Assembly (NCBI GenBank): GCA_951799425.1
Contig: OX637399.1
Location: forward strand, 15,120,501-15,184,500
Source: Ilex aquifolium
Lineage: Eukaryota > Streptophyta > Magnoliopsida > Aquifoliales > Aquifoliaceae
DNA length: 64,000 nucleotides
Direction of reading: 5' to 3'
Shown here: in pieces, positions 1 through 11,839 of the stretch
Numbering within the stretch: position 1 is the first letter of the stretch
Layout of the letters: every line of letters begins with the position of its first letter
Made by a program: the position numbers and the translations under genes
Notes under the pieces: model-generated
What the model saw: only the letters and a program-made list of their open reading frames with translations
Database searches by the model: none
Told to the model about the DNA's origin: nothing

Positions 1-147
1 TGCCCACACACACACATTTTCATTTACACACACGTTTTTTCCATTTCAAGCATTGAACCCAAGGGAGAGTGACAGTCACCTACACACATAAGCCATATAG
101 ACATTCGAGGGTTTGTGTTCGGAGATTAAGGTGAACACAATCAAGCA
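1..147 (+). repeat. 3' end of an Athila-type LTR (upstream copy)
   Basis: This stretch matches the last ~145 bp of element A's 5' LTR (about 1410-1555): a CA-rich tract, a 'gggagagtgac' block, 'cacctacacacataagccatata', then 'gagattaaggtgaa' and a terminal 'caagca'. The rest of this LTR lies outside the window. It could be a solo LTR or the end of another element. Confidence 0.75.
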
Positions 148-245
148 GTTATGTGTGGGGTAGTGTTTCCGTGCAAAGGAGACTCTGCTCGGATTTCGTT
201 TTAGTTAGGTTCTTGGTGAAGGGGATGTAACGACGTGGTGTCAGG
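148..245. other. 98-bp spacer between two LTR ends
   Basis: Sequence between the end of the upstream LTR and the start of element A. No ORF or RNA is visible. It may be part of the chromovirus K LTR into which A inserted, because K sequence follows A at 26312, but I could not prove this. The five bases before A (tcagg) do not match the five after it (tcgaa). Confidence 0.4.
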
Positions 246-1555
246 TGATGAGCGCGTAATATTGCATATTTAACGGCCTCATTACATGCATTTTAACTCA
301 ACTTTGCATTTAATTACTTAGAGTTAGCCGAATTTATGAATAATGTGGAAATTTTGATGTTGTAGGTAACCATAGGGTAAATGATGGCTTTCGGAATCCT
401 ACAACTAAGTGTGGATGAGTGTTGAAGAGACGGATACACATTACATGAGGATTAGGAGACTTTAAAGTCAAAGAAATCAAGGAGGTAGAGGTACTTCGTA
501 TCATATGTACCGGTATCTAAGCCTACTCGAATTTTGGTACCGGCACCCGCACCATTTGGTATTGGTACCTTGGTATTCCCCATTTTTTACCATGATCCAC
601 TTAGAATATGAAAAAAAATGAAGTTGTGGACAGAGAAAATTGGTTTTTTGCATTTCCTTCACCATTGTCATTGTAGTAAGCTTTAATTTACCTTTAATCT
701 TTACCTCTTTCACTTTAAACTCATTTATTTCAAGTTGTAATCAAGTTTAGTTTAATGTTCTTGTATTTCCATTTCTACAATTGGGTTTTCTCTTTAAGCT
801 TTTTTCTGGGTATGAATGGTCTTGTTCTTGTAGTTTAAACATTTTCTTACATTAATACAAGTACTATGTTCCATTTCACTACCATGTCTCTTTACATTAT
901 GTTTGTTCTTGCTCTTACTATGAGTAGCTAGACTTTTAGTTGGCTAATCCAAGGGGAATTTCCTCTTGGGTATGTGAAATCGACTCTCGTCCATTCTTCC
1001 TTATAGTGTAAAGTGGTTTTGTTTGGCTGGGTTGAGTGCGGAAGTGGTTGTGAGTTCTTGATACACCGTAGACTTGTCATGGGGTATGCTTGAGCCCAAC
1101 ACCTCCAAATTAGTCCCTCACTTCCTAAGATTCAATTAAACACCGAGACACTATTGGTTGAATGAATTGAGTTGATTTGGCATTCTCATTTTGAATGACC
1201 TCCATGGATTAGCCGACCTTGCCTTCTTGCATTTTTATCAAAACACAACTCACCAAAACACAAAACTACAAGATTTTCCAATTTTCATTTCTTTACAAAA
1301 TCACTTTCACTACAATTCGACCTTCCTTCATTGAGGAGATGACCTTGGAATACTCATTCCAAGTAAAAACATGACACTTGCAAGTCTATCTTTGCTTGGG
1401 GAGCACTTTTGCACACACACACACATTTTCATTCACACACGTTTTTTCCATTTCTAGCATCGAACCAGAGGGAGAGTGACACTCACCTACACACATAAGC
1501 CATATACATAATCCGGGTTCGTGTTCAGAGATTAGGGTGAATCATAATTCAAGCA
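246..1555 (+). repeat. 5' LTR of element A
   Basis: Begins TGATGAGCGC and ends AATTCAAGCA, directly before the primer binding site. It aligns to the 3' LTR from 4559. Compared with that copy it lacks about 620 bp, joined at ~612 where the 3' LTR has 4920-5540. A short palindrome cluster (taccggta-like) lies at 506-560. Confidence 0.85.
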
Positions 1556-1559
1556 TTTT

Positions 1560-1577
1560 TGGCTCCGTTGCCAGGGA
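1560..1577 (+). promoter_or_regulatory. Primer binding site, tRNA-Asp type (element A)
   Basis: The sequence tggctccgttgccaggga follows the LTR after a 4-base spacer. It is one change away from the Athila primer site complementary to the 3' end of plant tRNA-Asp (tggcgccgttgcc), which is intact in elements B and F. Confidence 0.75.
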
Positions 1578-1699
1578 AGGCTAAGTGTTAAGTTTCGAAT
1601 GTGATTTTGGACGGCATAGGTAAGTCTCGTGATTTTCATCATGGGCCAAGGTATGTCATCTCGATTGTAAATATTTTGTTGTAGTTTGTATTTTATGTA

Positions 1700-2140
1700 A
1701 TGTTTCCTAATTTTTATGAAAATGTGTTAAATGCTCCAAATTTTAAAAATGTGTGCGAGATTTGTGATGAGTATGAGCACATCACTAGTGAGTGCCCATT
1801 AAATTATACGGTTCAAGACTTTGCATGTGAATGATCAATTTCAATATTGGCCCCCGAAATTTTTCACCCTCGACCATTATGTTGCAACGAGTTATCTGAG
1901 TTATGTTGGGAGAATGAACCTTATAATTTTTCATCTGATCTCACACCACCAAATGAATTTTTCCACTATCCAACATATGTGGACTCAACCGAACAAGAAT
2001 TAGAAAATACCCTTTGCGAGTTTATTCTATACCAAATGCAAGTCAATGCCCAAGTAGCCCAACAATTTTTTGAAATTAGAGATGACATTATTGCATTGAC
2101 TAATGCCATAATTACTATGCTTGAAGAACAACATCTTTAG
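1700..2140 (+). pseudogene. Gag-like zinc-knuckle ORF of element A, interrupted by one stop
   Basis: An ATG at 1700 opens a 147-codon frame. One TGA at 1832-1834 splits it, and the same frame continues to a TAG at 2138-2140. Residues 19-32 read CEICDEYEHITSEC, a CX2CX4HX4C zinc knuckle of the type that binds retroelement RNA in nucleocapsid. The rest is acidic and resembles no catalytic domain I know. It is far shorter than the ~600-residue gag of Athila element F. It could be a shrunken gag that kept the RNA-binding end, or simply a decayed remnant. The zinc knuckle is clear; continued function is unproven. Confidence 0.6.
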
Positions 2141-4545
2141 CATAGTCAATGTATTGAGCATGATTATTCTTGTGGAATGCAAATTGATGTTGAATCTCCC
2201 ACCACTCTTGATTATGAAAAATTTAATTAAGTTATTATCTCACATGAGGCTAATAAGCCCAAGGTAAATTTGTCATCAAAGAGTGGTGTTGAGATTCACA
2301 ATTTTTAACTTGGGGAGGGCATTGAAATGGAGTTAAGTGTAGAAATATTTATAAAGAGAAATTGTATACTCCATTGTTGGAATTGCATAAACTTGTGTGC
2401 ACCTCTGTTTGGTTGAGAATTTTTAATGATTATCTTTTGTATTGTTGGATAGAATGGTTAGGAAAGGCATGTATACACCAAAAAAATTTTAAAATCAAAA
2501 AAATTAATGGGCGCAAGCTCATATCTGAATTGAAGCCGGATTGACATGAGTCCTTTTGGTTTTCCTTTCATGTACATAGTAGTTAGATTTCTTTTATTGT
2601 TATATTTTTATTTTCATGATGTTGTAGTGTAGATTTTAGCATGAAGTTGTTTGCCTCTTCCTAATTTGGACTCAATTCATTTTGAGCATCATTGTAACAA
2701 ATCTTATTCAGTATCATGTTCAAGTCTAAGTTGGGGGTGTAAACAAGTTTTTTTGTGTTTCATTTTCCTTGTAATGTGTATACTAAAAAAAAAGAGAAAA
2801 AAAAGGGAGTATCTTATTTCTCATATTACTTTCACTTTTCTCATTGCATGATTCCTTGTGCATTGTGGACAATGCCTGGTTGAAGTTGGGGGGGAGGTAC
2901 ACCATTTACATGTTCCACCACTTTTTGTATAGAAAAGTCGGAAATGTGAAATTTTTTGAAATTTTGGACATTTTTTATGAAACATATCTAATATTGAACT
3001 ATATTCCCCTATCCTAATTGTTATGTGATTTGTGATTGCTTGACCTTCATTTTGAACTTTGAACACATGAGTACACCATAGAAGTTTATCCTATGCCTAA
3101 GTATCACATCTGTGTTTTCTTTTGAACTCAACCATAGTGCACCTTCAATGTGTAATTTTGACAATTTACTGATTGGATCCACATTTTAGAGCTTGACATG
3201 CATAGTGGAGATGAAATAAGTACCCGTGTGAGCTTTAGTGCCAATCCTTGTTGGAGGGAACTTACATTTACTCAAAAGAACAATTTTTCAAATTCAAAAT
3301 CTATTCAATAATCTCATTATGTTTGTTTTGGTTAGAGTGCATATGGATAGTTGATTGACTTTGTCTTGAAATGTCAATATGTCTCCCTATGCTTACCTAG
3401 AAATGATCTTAGGTCATCTTTGAAATGCTTTGAGCCTTAGCCTTTTTTCTTGTGAAAAATTTATTGCTAGTGCCGTGATTGAGCCTTAATTGAAAATTCG
3501 TCTCCGAGCCACATGATTGACCAAGCCAGTGCAAAATGATTAAAATTACCATACCTTGGTTGTTCCGAGACTAATTGTGAGTAATCATGAAGAAAGGGAA
3601 ATGTGGTGAGGAAACCCAAAAAAGGAATGAATGACATTGAATAAAAAAGAAGAGAAGAATCCAAGAAAAAGGAGAAAAGGGGGTTGAACAAGAAAAGAAA
3701 AAAAAAAGACAAAAATTTGACATGAAGGTGTAAAGTTGAAAATTCCACAAAAATGAGATTTTTGATAATAAAGGTCATGCCCTCGGAATAACCCTTTTTG
3801 TCTTCCTCTACCCTTCATTTCACTTAGCCCAAGTATCACCCCAAGGCCTCATTACAACCCTAGAAATCCCTAAATGATCTAGAGAAAACATGGTGAGAGC
3901 ACACTTTAAATGAAAAGAAAAGTTGGTTTTGCTATCTAGTGCCCTAACATTCCATTCATGAGATTATGTCAAGGTCGTTTCAATTGTTATGCATGCACAT
4001 AATTTTTGGATTATATGTGAGCATTTTGGTTTGTGCATAAGATTCTATCTCACATATACACATGGAGAGCATGCTCGGATAATCATTGAGTTATTCATTT
4101 TTTAGAGAAACCCTTGGTGAGTTTTGCATCAAAACTGAATTTGGATAGCTAAGTGAATGTGGATTCCGTTGAGTAAATGCTTAAATTACATATTCATTTC
4201 ACACACACAAAATTTTTGAAAGGAAATGTGTAGGTGGATACTCTAGAATAGCATTTAAGGCTATGATGTGATTCATGTGTGATAAGTTCAGGTGCATTGG
4301 ACAAAGCTATTTTTGACATCCCAGTGCTAGTTAGGATACGGGCATGTGTTTCAAATGTTGGATATGAGGAAAAGAACTTTGTAGGTACCTTCACTGGAAA
4401 CCTTCACGAGACAAAACTAATCCACTAGGGTCACCTAGGGTTTTAAATGTTTGTTGCATATGCTAAATGCAATAGCAGAATTAGTATATGTTTATTTTTG
4501 TTTGCCTAAATTTTATATTTAGTTTGCTATGGACTAGCAAAGCTT
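2141..4545 (+). other. Non-coding internal module of element A
   Basis: No ORF of note. It contains PPT-like runs (2728-2741 and 2883-2893), a purine-rich tract (about 3590-3725), and short blocks shared with elements F and J: 'aataatctcattatgtttgt' near 3309, 'gccgtgattgagcc' near 3472, and 'catgagattatgtcaa' near 3957. Near 4405-4435 it shares 'ccactagggtcacctaggg' with J at about 52470. Confidence 0.7.
2728..2893 (+). promoter_or_regulatory. Two internal polypurine-tract-like runs (element A)
   Basis: The runs 'taagttgggggtgt' (2728-2741) and 'gaagttgggggggagg' (about 2881-2896) closely copy the 3' PPT of the same element ('aagttggggggtg' at 4546-4558). The second follows 'cattgtggacaatgc', which in B and F also precedes an internal PPT-like run just after integrase. 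Confidence 0.6.
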
Positions 4546-4558
4546 AAGTTGGGGGGTG
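4546..4558 (+). promoter_or_regulatory. 3' polypurine tract (element A)
   Basis: 'aagttggggggtg' ends exactly where the 3' LTR starts (TGATGAACGCG). This is the standard plus-strand priming site. Confidence 0.85.
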
Positions 4559-6414
4559 TGATGAACGCGTAATATTGTATATTTAACTGTCTCATTACAT
4601 GCATTGTAATTCAACTTTGCATTTAATTACTTAGAGTTAGTCGAATTTATGAATAATGTGGAAATTTTGATGTTACAGGTAATCATAGGGTAAATGATGG
4701 CTTTTGGAACCCTACAACTAAGTTTGGATGAGTGGAGAAGAGATTGACACATTACATGAGGATTCGGAGGCTTTAAAGTGGAAGAAATCTAGGAGGTAGA
4801 GGTACTTGGTATCATAGGTACCGGTATCTAAGCCTACTTGAATTTTGGTACCGGCACCTGCACCATTTGGTATTTGTACCTTGGTATTTCCCATTTTTGA
4901 TCATGATCCCCTTAGAAAATGAAAAAGTACAAAACATGAAAGTTGTCTATCTGGATGTCCTATATATTGTGTCACAATTTCAGCTCCATCCGACAGTGGG
5001 ATCAAAAGTTATGACAAATTTCCGAAAACTGGTCTTGAGCTAGCATCCCCTTTACGACCTACCGGTAGAACCTTAAAACCTACTGGTAGAAAAACCTACT
5101 GGAATTTTTTTACCGGTAGGTTTTTGACGTTCTACTGGTAGAACTTGTCCAGAAAGCCCAGACACTTTCCGACACGACTCCACCTACTCCGGGGACCCAC
5201 CTCTTGACCTCCAAACCATACCTTGACATAATTGATACCCCATGATGCTCTCCTAACCCCAAAAGTCAGATTTCAACTGAGAGAGAGGAGGAGGGAAGCA
5301 AGAGAGAGAATAGGGGTAGTTGGAAAGGCATGTGAGGAGCATACTTGGCCTATTTTTGCTTGTTCAAGTGTCCAACCTCTCCCCACTCATTGCAATTCAG
5401 CTATCACAGACTATGGAGGGGGTATGGACAAATTTTGACCAAGCTTTACAATATAATTCAGATTTTAGAAGCTTTTGAGGGAGGAGGCTACCTAAGCTTA
5501 GGAGTAGTATAGAGAGATAAGTTCCAAGGAAGAAGATGAAGTTGTAGAGAGAGAGAAAATTGGTTTTTTGCATTTCCTTCACCATTTTCCATTGTAGTAA
5601 GCTTTAATTTACTTGTAATCCTTACCTCTTTCACTTTAAACTCATTTATTTCAAGTTGTAATCAAGTTTAGCTTAATGTTCTTGTATTTCCATTTCTACA
5701 ATTGGGTTTTCTCTTTAAGCTTTGTTTTTGGGTATGAATGATCTTGTTCTTGTAGTTTAAACCTTTTCTTGCATTAATACAAGTACTATGTTCCATTTCA
5801 CTACCATGTCTCTTTACATTATGTTTGTTCTTGCTTTTACTATGAGTAGCTAGACTTTTAGTTGGCTAGTCCAAGGGGAATTTCCTCTTGGGTATGTGAA
5901 ATCGACTCTCGTTCATTCTTCCTTGTAGTGAAAAGCGGTTTGGTTTGACTAGGTTGAGTGCAGACGTGGTTGTGAGCTCTTGATACACCGTAGACTTGTC
6001 ACGGGGTATGCTTGAGCCCAACACCTCCACATTAGTCTCGAACTTCCTACGAATCAATCAAACACCGAGACACAATTGGTTGAATGAATTGAGTTGATTT
6101 GGCATTCCCATTGGAATGACCTCCATGGATTAGCCAACCATGCCTTCTTGCATTATTATCAAAACACAACTCACCAAAACACAAAACTACAAGATTTTCC
6201 AATTTTCATTTCTTTACAAAATCACTTTCATCACAATTCGACCTTCCTTCCCTGAGGAGATGACCTTGGAATACTCATTCCAAGTACAACACGACACTTG
6301 CAAATCTCTCTTCACTTGGGGAGCACTTTTGCACACACAGATACACATTTTTATTCACACACACGTTTTCCCCATTTTTAGCATCGAACCCGAGGGAGAG
6401 TGAAACTCACCTAC
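4559..6414 (+). repeat. 3' LTR of element A, 5' part
   Basis: Begins TGATGAACGCG after the PPT. It is full length up to the insertion of B after CCTAC (6410-6414). It carries two palindrome clusters: 4813-4892 (taccggta and imperfect relatives) and 5056-5144 (ctaccggtag type). The ORFs here, such as those near 5232-5438, have no coding character. Confidence 0.85.
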
Positions 6415-8028
6415 TGCTTGGTTTATTTCCCTTGTTATTCCTAACCTTCTAACATCATTCCTCAAATGTATGTATGGTTTTTGTGTGAAAGGGAGTGTGA
6501 CTCTCCCTTAGAATGATGTCAAAAGAAAGGGCAAGGGGATGGTGAAATATGAAGTGTGTGTGTGAGCAAAAATGCTTCCCAAGCACAATAAGACTTTTGT
6601 GTATCGTGTTTTACTTGGATGTATTCCAAGGTCGTTTTCTCGGGGAATGATGTGAATCGTGTAGAAGGTGATTTTGGTGAAAGAAAAGTGAAAAATCTTT
6701 TGTTGTTTGGAAATGGTTTGTGATTTGTGTTGTGATGAAATTGAATGGGAAGCAAGTGTTGGCTAATCCAAAGGTTCACTCCAATGGGAATGCCAATTCA
6801 CCTCGAAGCCTTCCTCCAATGATGCATAGATGAACGATTGATTCGTGGGAAGCTTGGGAAAAGATGGAAGTGAGGATCTAAGCATAAACCGTGACAAGTC
6901 TACGGAATATCAAAGACTCACAACCATGTCCACGCTTAACCCAGTCAAACTGAACCACCGTACACCAAGGGGAGGAAAGAAGATGAGTTAAAATTGCATA
7001 CCCCATGGGAGGTCTCCCTTGGATTAGCCAACTTAAAGATTTAGCTACTCATGATTAAAGGAAAGACAACTATGTAAATGAAAGACATTCTAAAGCAATT
7101 GAAGATTGTAGCTAGGATAATGCAAGAAAACATAAACTAAAAAGGGAATGCATTCAATACCCATTTATAGCTAAGAAATTGAAGAGCATATAAGCATTAA
7201 TGGTGAAAGCTTTAATGGAAGATCAAACTTGAAAACAACTTGAAATAAATGGCATTAAAGGCATTCAAGGAAGCTTAGAAGATTCTTACATGAAATTAGA
7301 AGACAATGCATGGAAGAAAACGTAAAAATCTCAACTTCTCTCACTAACACTATTCATCATCTTCCTAGACTATCTCTCTCTATCTTACAATGTCTCTTGC
7401 ATAATGGTGTATGTCCCTCTTAGCAGCCTCAAAAACGTGCATGGAGTGATGCCCTAGCTAGGTGATGTGATCTCCATCCATAGGGCTGCAAAAGAGTGGG
7501 CTGGATAGGGTAGGTGCAGACCTTGTCTGCATACCCAGCATCTCTCCTCTTCTCTCTCCTCATTGATCACCAAGGCTCCAAAAGTCAAAGAGAAGGTGCA
7601 AGAGGGATGTCCATGGTGTTGGAAGTGGCAGGGGCAGATAGGAGAATGTCTGGTGGGACCCTCAAAATGACAGAGCCTGATATGCAGAATCTGGGCTGTT
7701 TCAGCATAGCCTACCGGTATGGCATACCGGTATGTCGAACTCCAGTAGCTGAAACATACTGGTATGGCCTACCGGTATGTTTTCTCCTGTTTTTGCTGAT
7801 TCTTTGGTTTCCTCACCTCCTGAGCTATCTTCAAGCCATCCTTTCATCCTCATTCACTTCAAACCATTTAAGAAGGCTTTAAGAAGCACCAATTATCACC
7901 TTTTATTTGCAAACACCACAAATCTTCGTTAATAGCTCAAGTAGCACAATTCCACTCATTTAATCCCCAAAAGCAAGTGAAAAAGGAATGTATTGGCAAA
8001 TGAAATATGTAATGTTTTGTGCTAATCA
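6415..8028 (-). repeat. 3' LTR of element B
   Basis: On the element's strand it runs TGATTAGCAC to AAACCAAGCA. The palindrome cluster at 7712-7780 has three sites of the cataccggtatg type. No gene here: the 122-codon frame at 7514-7882 runs through LTR sequence. Confidence 0.9.
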
Positions 8029-8041
8029 CACCCCCCAACTT
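8029..8041 (-). promoter_or_regulatory. 3' polypurine tract (element B)
   Basis: The complement reads aagttggggggtg directly before the LTR start TGATTAGCAC. Confidence 0.85.
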
Positions 8042-8354
8042 GAGCTTTGCTAGTCTCTAGCAAAGTTTATTTTCAAAACAAGAATCTAACATACAACAAT
8101 CTATTTAAATAAACATTTTTCACAAACAATCAAAATGCATAAATCATAATGCAATTATAGAAATAAACTTGGACAGATAGAAACAAAAATTGTGGTATTC
8201 CATTGATGTGTTTCAAAGTTGGAGTACATGGAGTCGGACATCAAAAAGAGAAAAAAATGGCCTACGACCTAAGGGTTCTTCTACTAGGCCAACAACTCCA
8301 ACCTAGCTACATACAATCCAACACAAAAATAAAAGACAGACACCACAAAACATC

Positions 8355-11300
8355 CTACTCCTCATCCCCATCTCCATCATCATCACTGTCATCATCCTTA
8401 TCAGAATCACTCTCCCCCTCCACATCCTCATCTGCATCTTCATCATCATCATCCACCTTAACCACTGTGGAGGCAGAGGGGACAGATGCAGAGGGGCTAG
8501 CAGCTGGTGATGTGGGTCCTCCCGGGATGGGTCGTCCTAGAAATGTGTGCATGAACAGCTCCTTGATCATTAACGAAATACCATGCACCGACACCTCTAA
8601 CCCATGCACTGTCATCTCTAAAGCATCCAAGCGCTGAGGTATCGAGCATCCAAGTGTAGCTGTGGATGGCCCAGCAGATGAGGATGGTCCCAGAGCCTTA
8701 GAATCAGAGCCCAAAGTCCTAGCTCACTCCCCTCGACTCATTGCCCTTCTCTTCTTACTACTGGTCTTGCCAATAGCCCCAGTCTCGGGGAAATTGAGCT
8801 TCTCAAAGTCATAGGCCTTTACCTTGAAGTGCTGGCACATCCGGGTCACCAACCTCCCGTATGGCAAATTGGTCTTAGGCTTCTGTGTCTCAGCAAAGTC
8901 TTTCATCACCTCCCAAATGACAAGACCAAAGTCAACTGTCATCCCAGACATTACAGCGTCCAAAAGACCTAGCTTTTCAAGATTCGGTGTCTTTTATGCG
9001 CCCCTCGGTAGAAGATTGTAATGGAGAAGGTTATTCAACAGCCCATAGGAATGCTTTAATCCCCCAACTTGGACTGTTCCCTTTAATTGACTAGGATCCT
9101 CATAAATCAACTCTACAAACTTAGAAATGGTCTTGGCTCGGGTGATGTTATGAGGATATACTGGCGGGAAGAAGGTGGTCTCTCATACTTCCCTAGGAGA
9201 GTGGCAATGACATCAGGGGTCACTTCGAACATCTTACCCCGAACATTTGTTCTCATAACTTCCACCTCGTTCACCTCCACCGCCCAGAGTGTTTGGTAGA
9301 ATTCTCGGACCAACGACAAATTATACCCGTCCACGGGTGATGAGCGCATAATATTGCATATTTGAAGGGCTCATTACATGCATTATAACTCAACTTTTGT
9401 ATTTAAATACTTAGTGTTAGCCAAAATTGTCTATAATGTTGATATTTTGATGTTGCAACCTTTTATAGCTTAAATGATTGATTTTAGGACATTGCAACCT
9501 TGATGGATGTGTGGTGAAGGCATGGCCACAATACATGAAGAATTGGAGGCTTAAAAGTGAAGAAATCAAGAAGGCATTGGTGCTTGGGAACAAGGGCACC
9601 AGCTGCAGCAACAATTGGAAGCACTACCTCGGAATTCCTCCATTTTGACCATGATCTACTCATAATTTGGAAAATTTAAAAACATGACAGTTGTAGATAT
9701 GGGTGTCTTCTGTTTGGTGTCAAAATTTCAGCCCAATCCAACGGTTAGATCAAGAGTTATACCGATTCTACCGAAGGTGGTCCAGTGCAGAAAAACAGTA
9801 CCGGTACTCGGTACCGGTACCAAATGGTACCGGTACCTAGTACCGGTACTCCGGACCTTCTGGTCGCGAAAATAGCCTGTAACTCAACTTTGAGGCTTGG
9901 GGGTCCCACCTACACTTCTCCCACGCCTATCCCAACATTTCCTTACACATTTACAGGCCTCCTACACTCAAGTGGAAGACTTTAAAGGCCAATGCATTAA
10001 AGGAGGAATGGGGGGAAGTGGGCTGCCCAGGCTATGATCTCCTAGCCTGTCAAAGCCATCCATTCAGCCCTCTCTTGATGGGAGCTCGTACACACAGCTA
10101 GGGGGGAGCCTCATGGACGAAAATGCAACTCTCTCACACCATTATATTCAGCATTCCATTCATTTGTAAAGGGTTGGCTACCTAAGCTTAGAGTAGTTTT
10201 AGTGAGGAAGAAGATGAATAGTAAAGTTGTGATTTTTACATGTTCTTCCATCCATTTCTCTTGTAACCTCTTGTAAGGATATTGTAAGCTTCCTTTACTG
10301 TCTTTAATGCCATTTATTAGAAGTACATTTCAAGTTTAGCCTTGCACTTTACATTTCACCATTGTTATGCTTTCAAGTTCTTCATTTTTAGCTTAAAATG
10401 GGTTTTGAATATTTCTCTTCATAGCTTTAGATTTCTTGCTTCAAGTTAAGTTTCATGCTTTAAATCTCCATTTCTCTTCCATGTCCATCTACATTATGCT
10501 TGTCTTGCATTTTTAATATGAGTAGTTAGGATTTAAGTTGGTTAATCCAAGGGAAAATTCCTCTTGGGAATACCATTTTCTACTCTTCTTCATTCCTCCC
10601 TTTAGAGTCAAATGGTTCGGTTTGATGGGGTTGAGAGTGGATGAGTTGGTGAGCCTTTGATATTCCGTAGGCCTAGTCACGGTTTATGCTTAGATACTCA
10701 CCAATCTCGTCTCTAGCTTCCCCCGAATCAATCGTTCATTCATGCTCAATCGGAGGAAGGCTTTGAGTTGATTTGGTATTCCCATTGGAATGAACCCTTT
10801 GGATTAGCCAACACTTGCTTTCTTGCATTTTCATTTTGAACAGAACTCACCAAAACACAAATACAAGATTTTACACTTTCTTTTCACTTTTGCAAAATCA
10901 CTTTCACAAAACTCCCTTTCCTTCCCTGAGGAGACGACCTTGGAATATTTTCCAAGTAAAACACACGACCACAAAAGACTCATTTCGATTGGGGAGCATT
11001 TTTGTGCACACCGCATCTCATTCCATCTATTTTGTTCATCACATTTCCATTCACATCCATAATGTTGTTGTTTCCTATCTTCTTGCATCATCCGGAGGGA
11101 GAGTGACACTCCCCCATCACTATAAGTCACATACACACATTGAGGGTGAGGGTGATGTTTAGAGGTTAGGAAACAACAACGTTTTTCCAATCAATCAACG
11201 GGCTCAAACCAGAATCTCATTTCATGTGCCTCGATGAGTCTGACAACTTCATTCCTTGGGCCAAGCGAGATGTGATCGAGGTACCACTCGCATGTTACAT

Positions 11301-11553
11301 TCTTCTCCTGGATCAACTGGATTCGTGCCTCATTTATCGCCTTTTTCCTCTGCTCATTGGGGTCCCCGCCTGATCCTTCACCACTCTTCTTGAGACTACT
11401 GGGCTCCTCGGGTTGAGAGGAGTCGAAACCGACTCGCTTGGTCCGGGCCAGTCAATACAACAGTGTCCCCATAGACAAGAATGCAAAACAGATCAAGAAA
11501 AGACCCTCAATCGAGTCTATAGCCTCATAAACAAACTCCAGGTTACGAGCCAT
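8355..11553 (-). pseudogene. Env-position extra ORF of element B (putative plant transposon protein family), split by solo LTR D
   Basis: The start is the ATG at 11553-11551 (MARNLEF...), matching the MARP... start of the F copy. The 5' part covers 11553-11203. The frame is broken by LTR D exactly within the FEPVDG segment and resumes at 9332, running down to the TAG at 8355-8357. Visible: an early hydrophobic stretch (GLFLICFAFLSMGTLLY) followed by basic residues; the family core with REFYQTL, VRGKMFEVTPDVIATLLG and, further on, LVTRMCQHFKVKAY; and an acidic Asp/Glu-rich C-terminal tail (around 8360-8460). A stop also replaces part of the hydrophobic segment, and another follows MSRGE. Similar ORFs occupy the env-like position of Athila elements; their function is not established. 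Confidence 0.75.
9338..11197 (+). mobile_element. Solo LTR D (Athila-type) inserted in element B
   Basis: Runs TGATGAGCGCATAATATTGC to CCAATCAATCA and is flanked by ACGGG at 9333-9337 and 11198-11202. It has no internal region. The palindrome array at 9797-9850 holds four gtaccggtac-type sites. It is the same LTR group as C and G, which lie in the opposite orientation. Confidence 0.9.
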
Positions 11554-11823
11554 TGAGAGATTCTTGGAGAGATTGAAGAGAGTAGAGAGGATTTGGGTTT
11601 GAAGGATTTTCGACAATTAGGGTTTCAAAGGGTTGGATTTCACTAAATCACAACACTAGGAATGGGGGTTTTAGGGATTGAAGGAGGAGGAGGGTGATTT
11701 GGAAACCTAAGAGGGTTTTGAGTGAGAGAGAGAAGCTTTAGGGTCTATAATTTAAGAGGTAAATGAAGGATTCCCCAAAAAAAATCGATTAAAAAGCCCT
11801 AACTTTTGGCATTCCAGGCAAAA

Positions 11824-11839
11824 CCTACCGGTATGGCAT
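11824..11839 (-). promoter_or_regulatory. LTR-derived palindrome upstream of the extra ORF (element B)
   Basis: The 16-mer cctaccggtatggcat is identical to one in B's own LTRs (7710-7725 and 25917-25932). It lies about 270 bp upstream of the extra ORF start. Element F has a longer array in the same place. Confidence 0.55.

Noticed and set aside
7514..7882. 122-codon frame in element B's LTR
   Set aside because: Runs across LTR U3 and the palindrome array; the counterpart LTR at 23777-26089 does not keep it as one frame after removing insertion C.
8203..8637. 144-codon Ser-rich frame on the plus strand
   Set aside because: Antisense of the acidic tail of element B's extra ORF.
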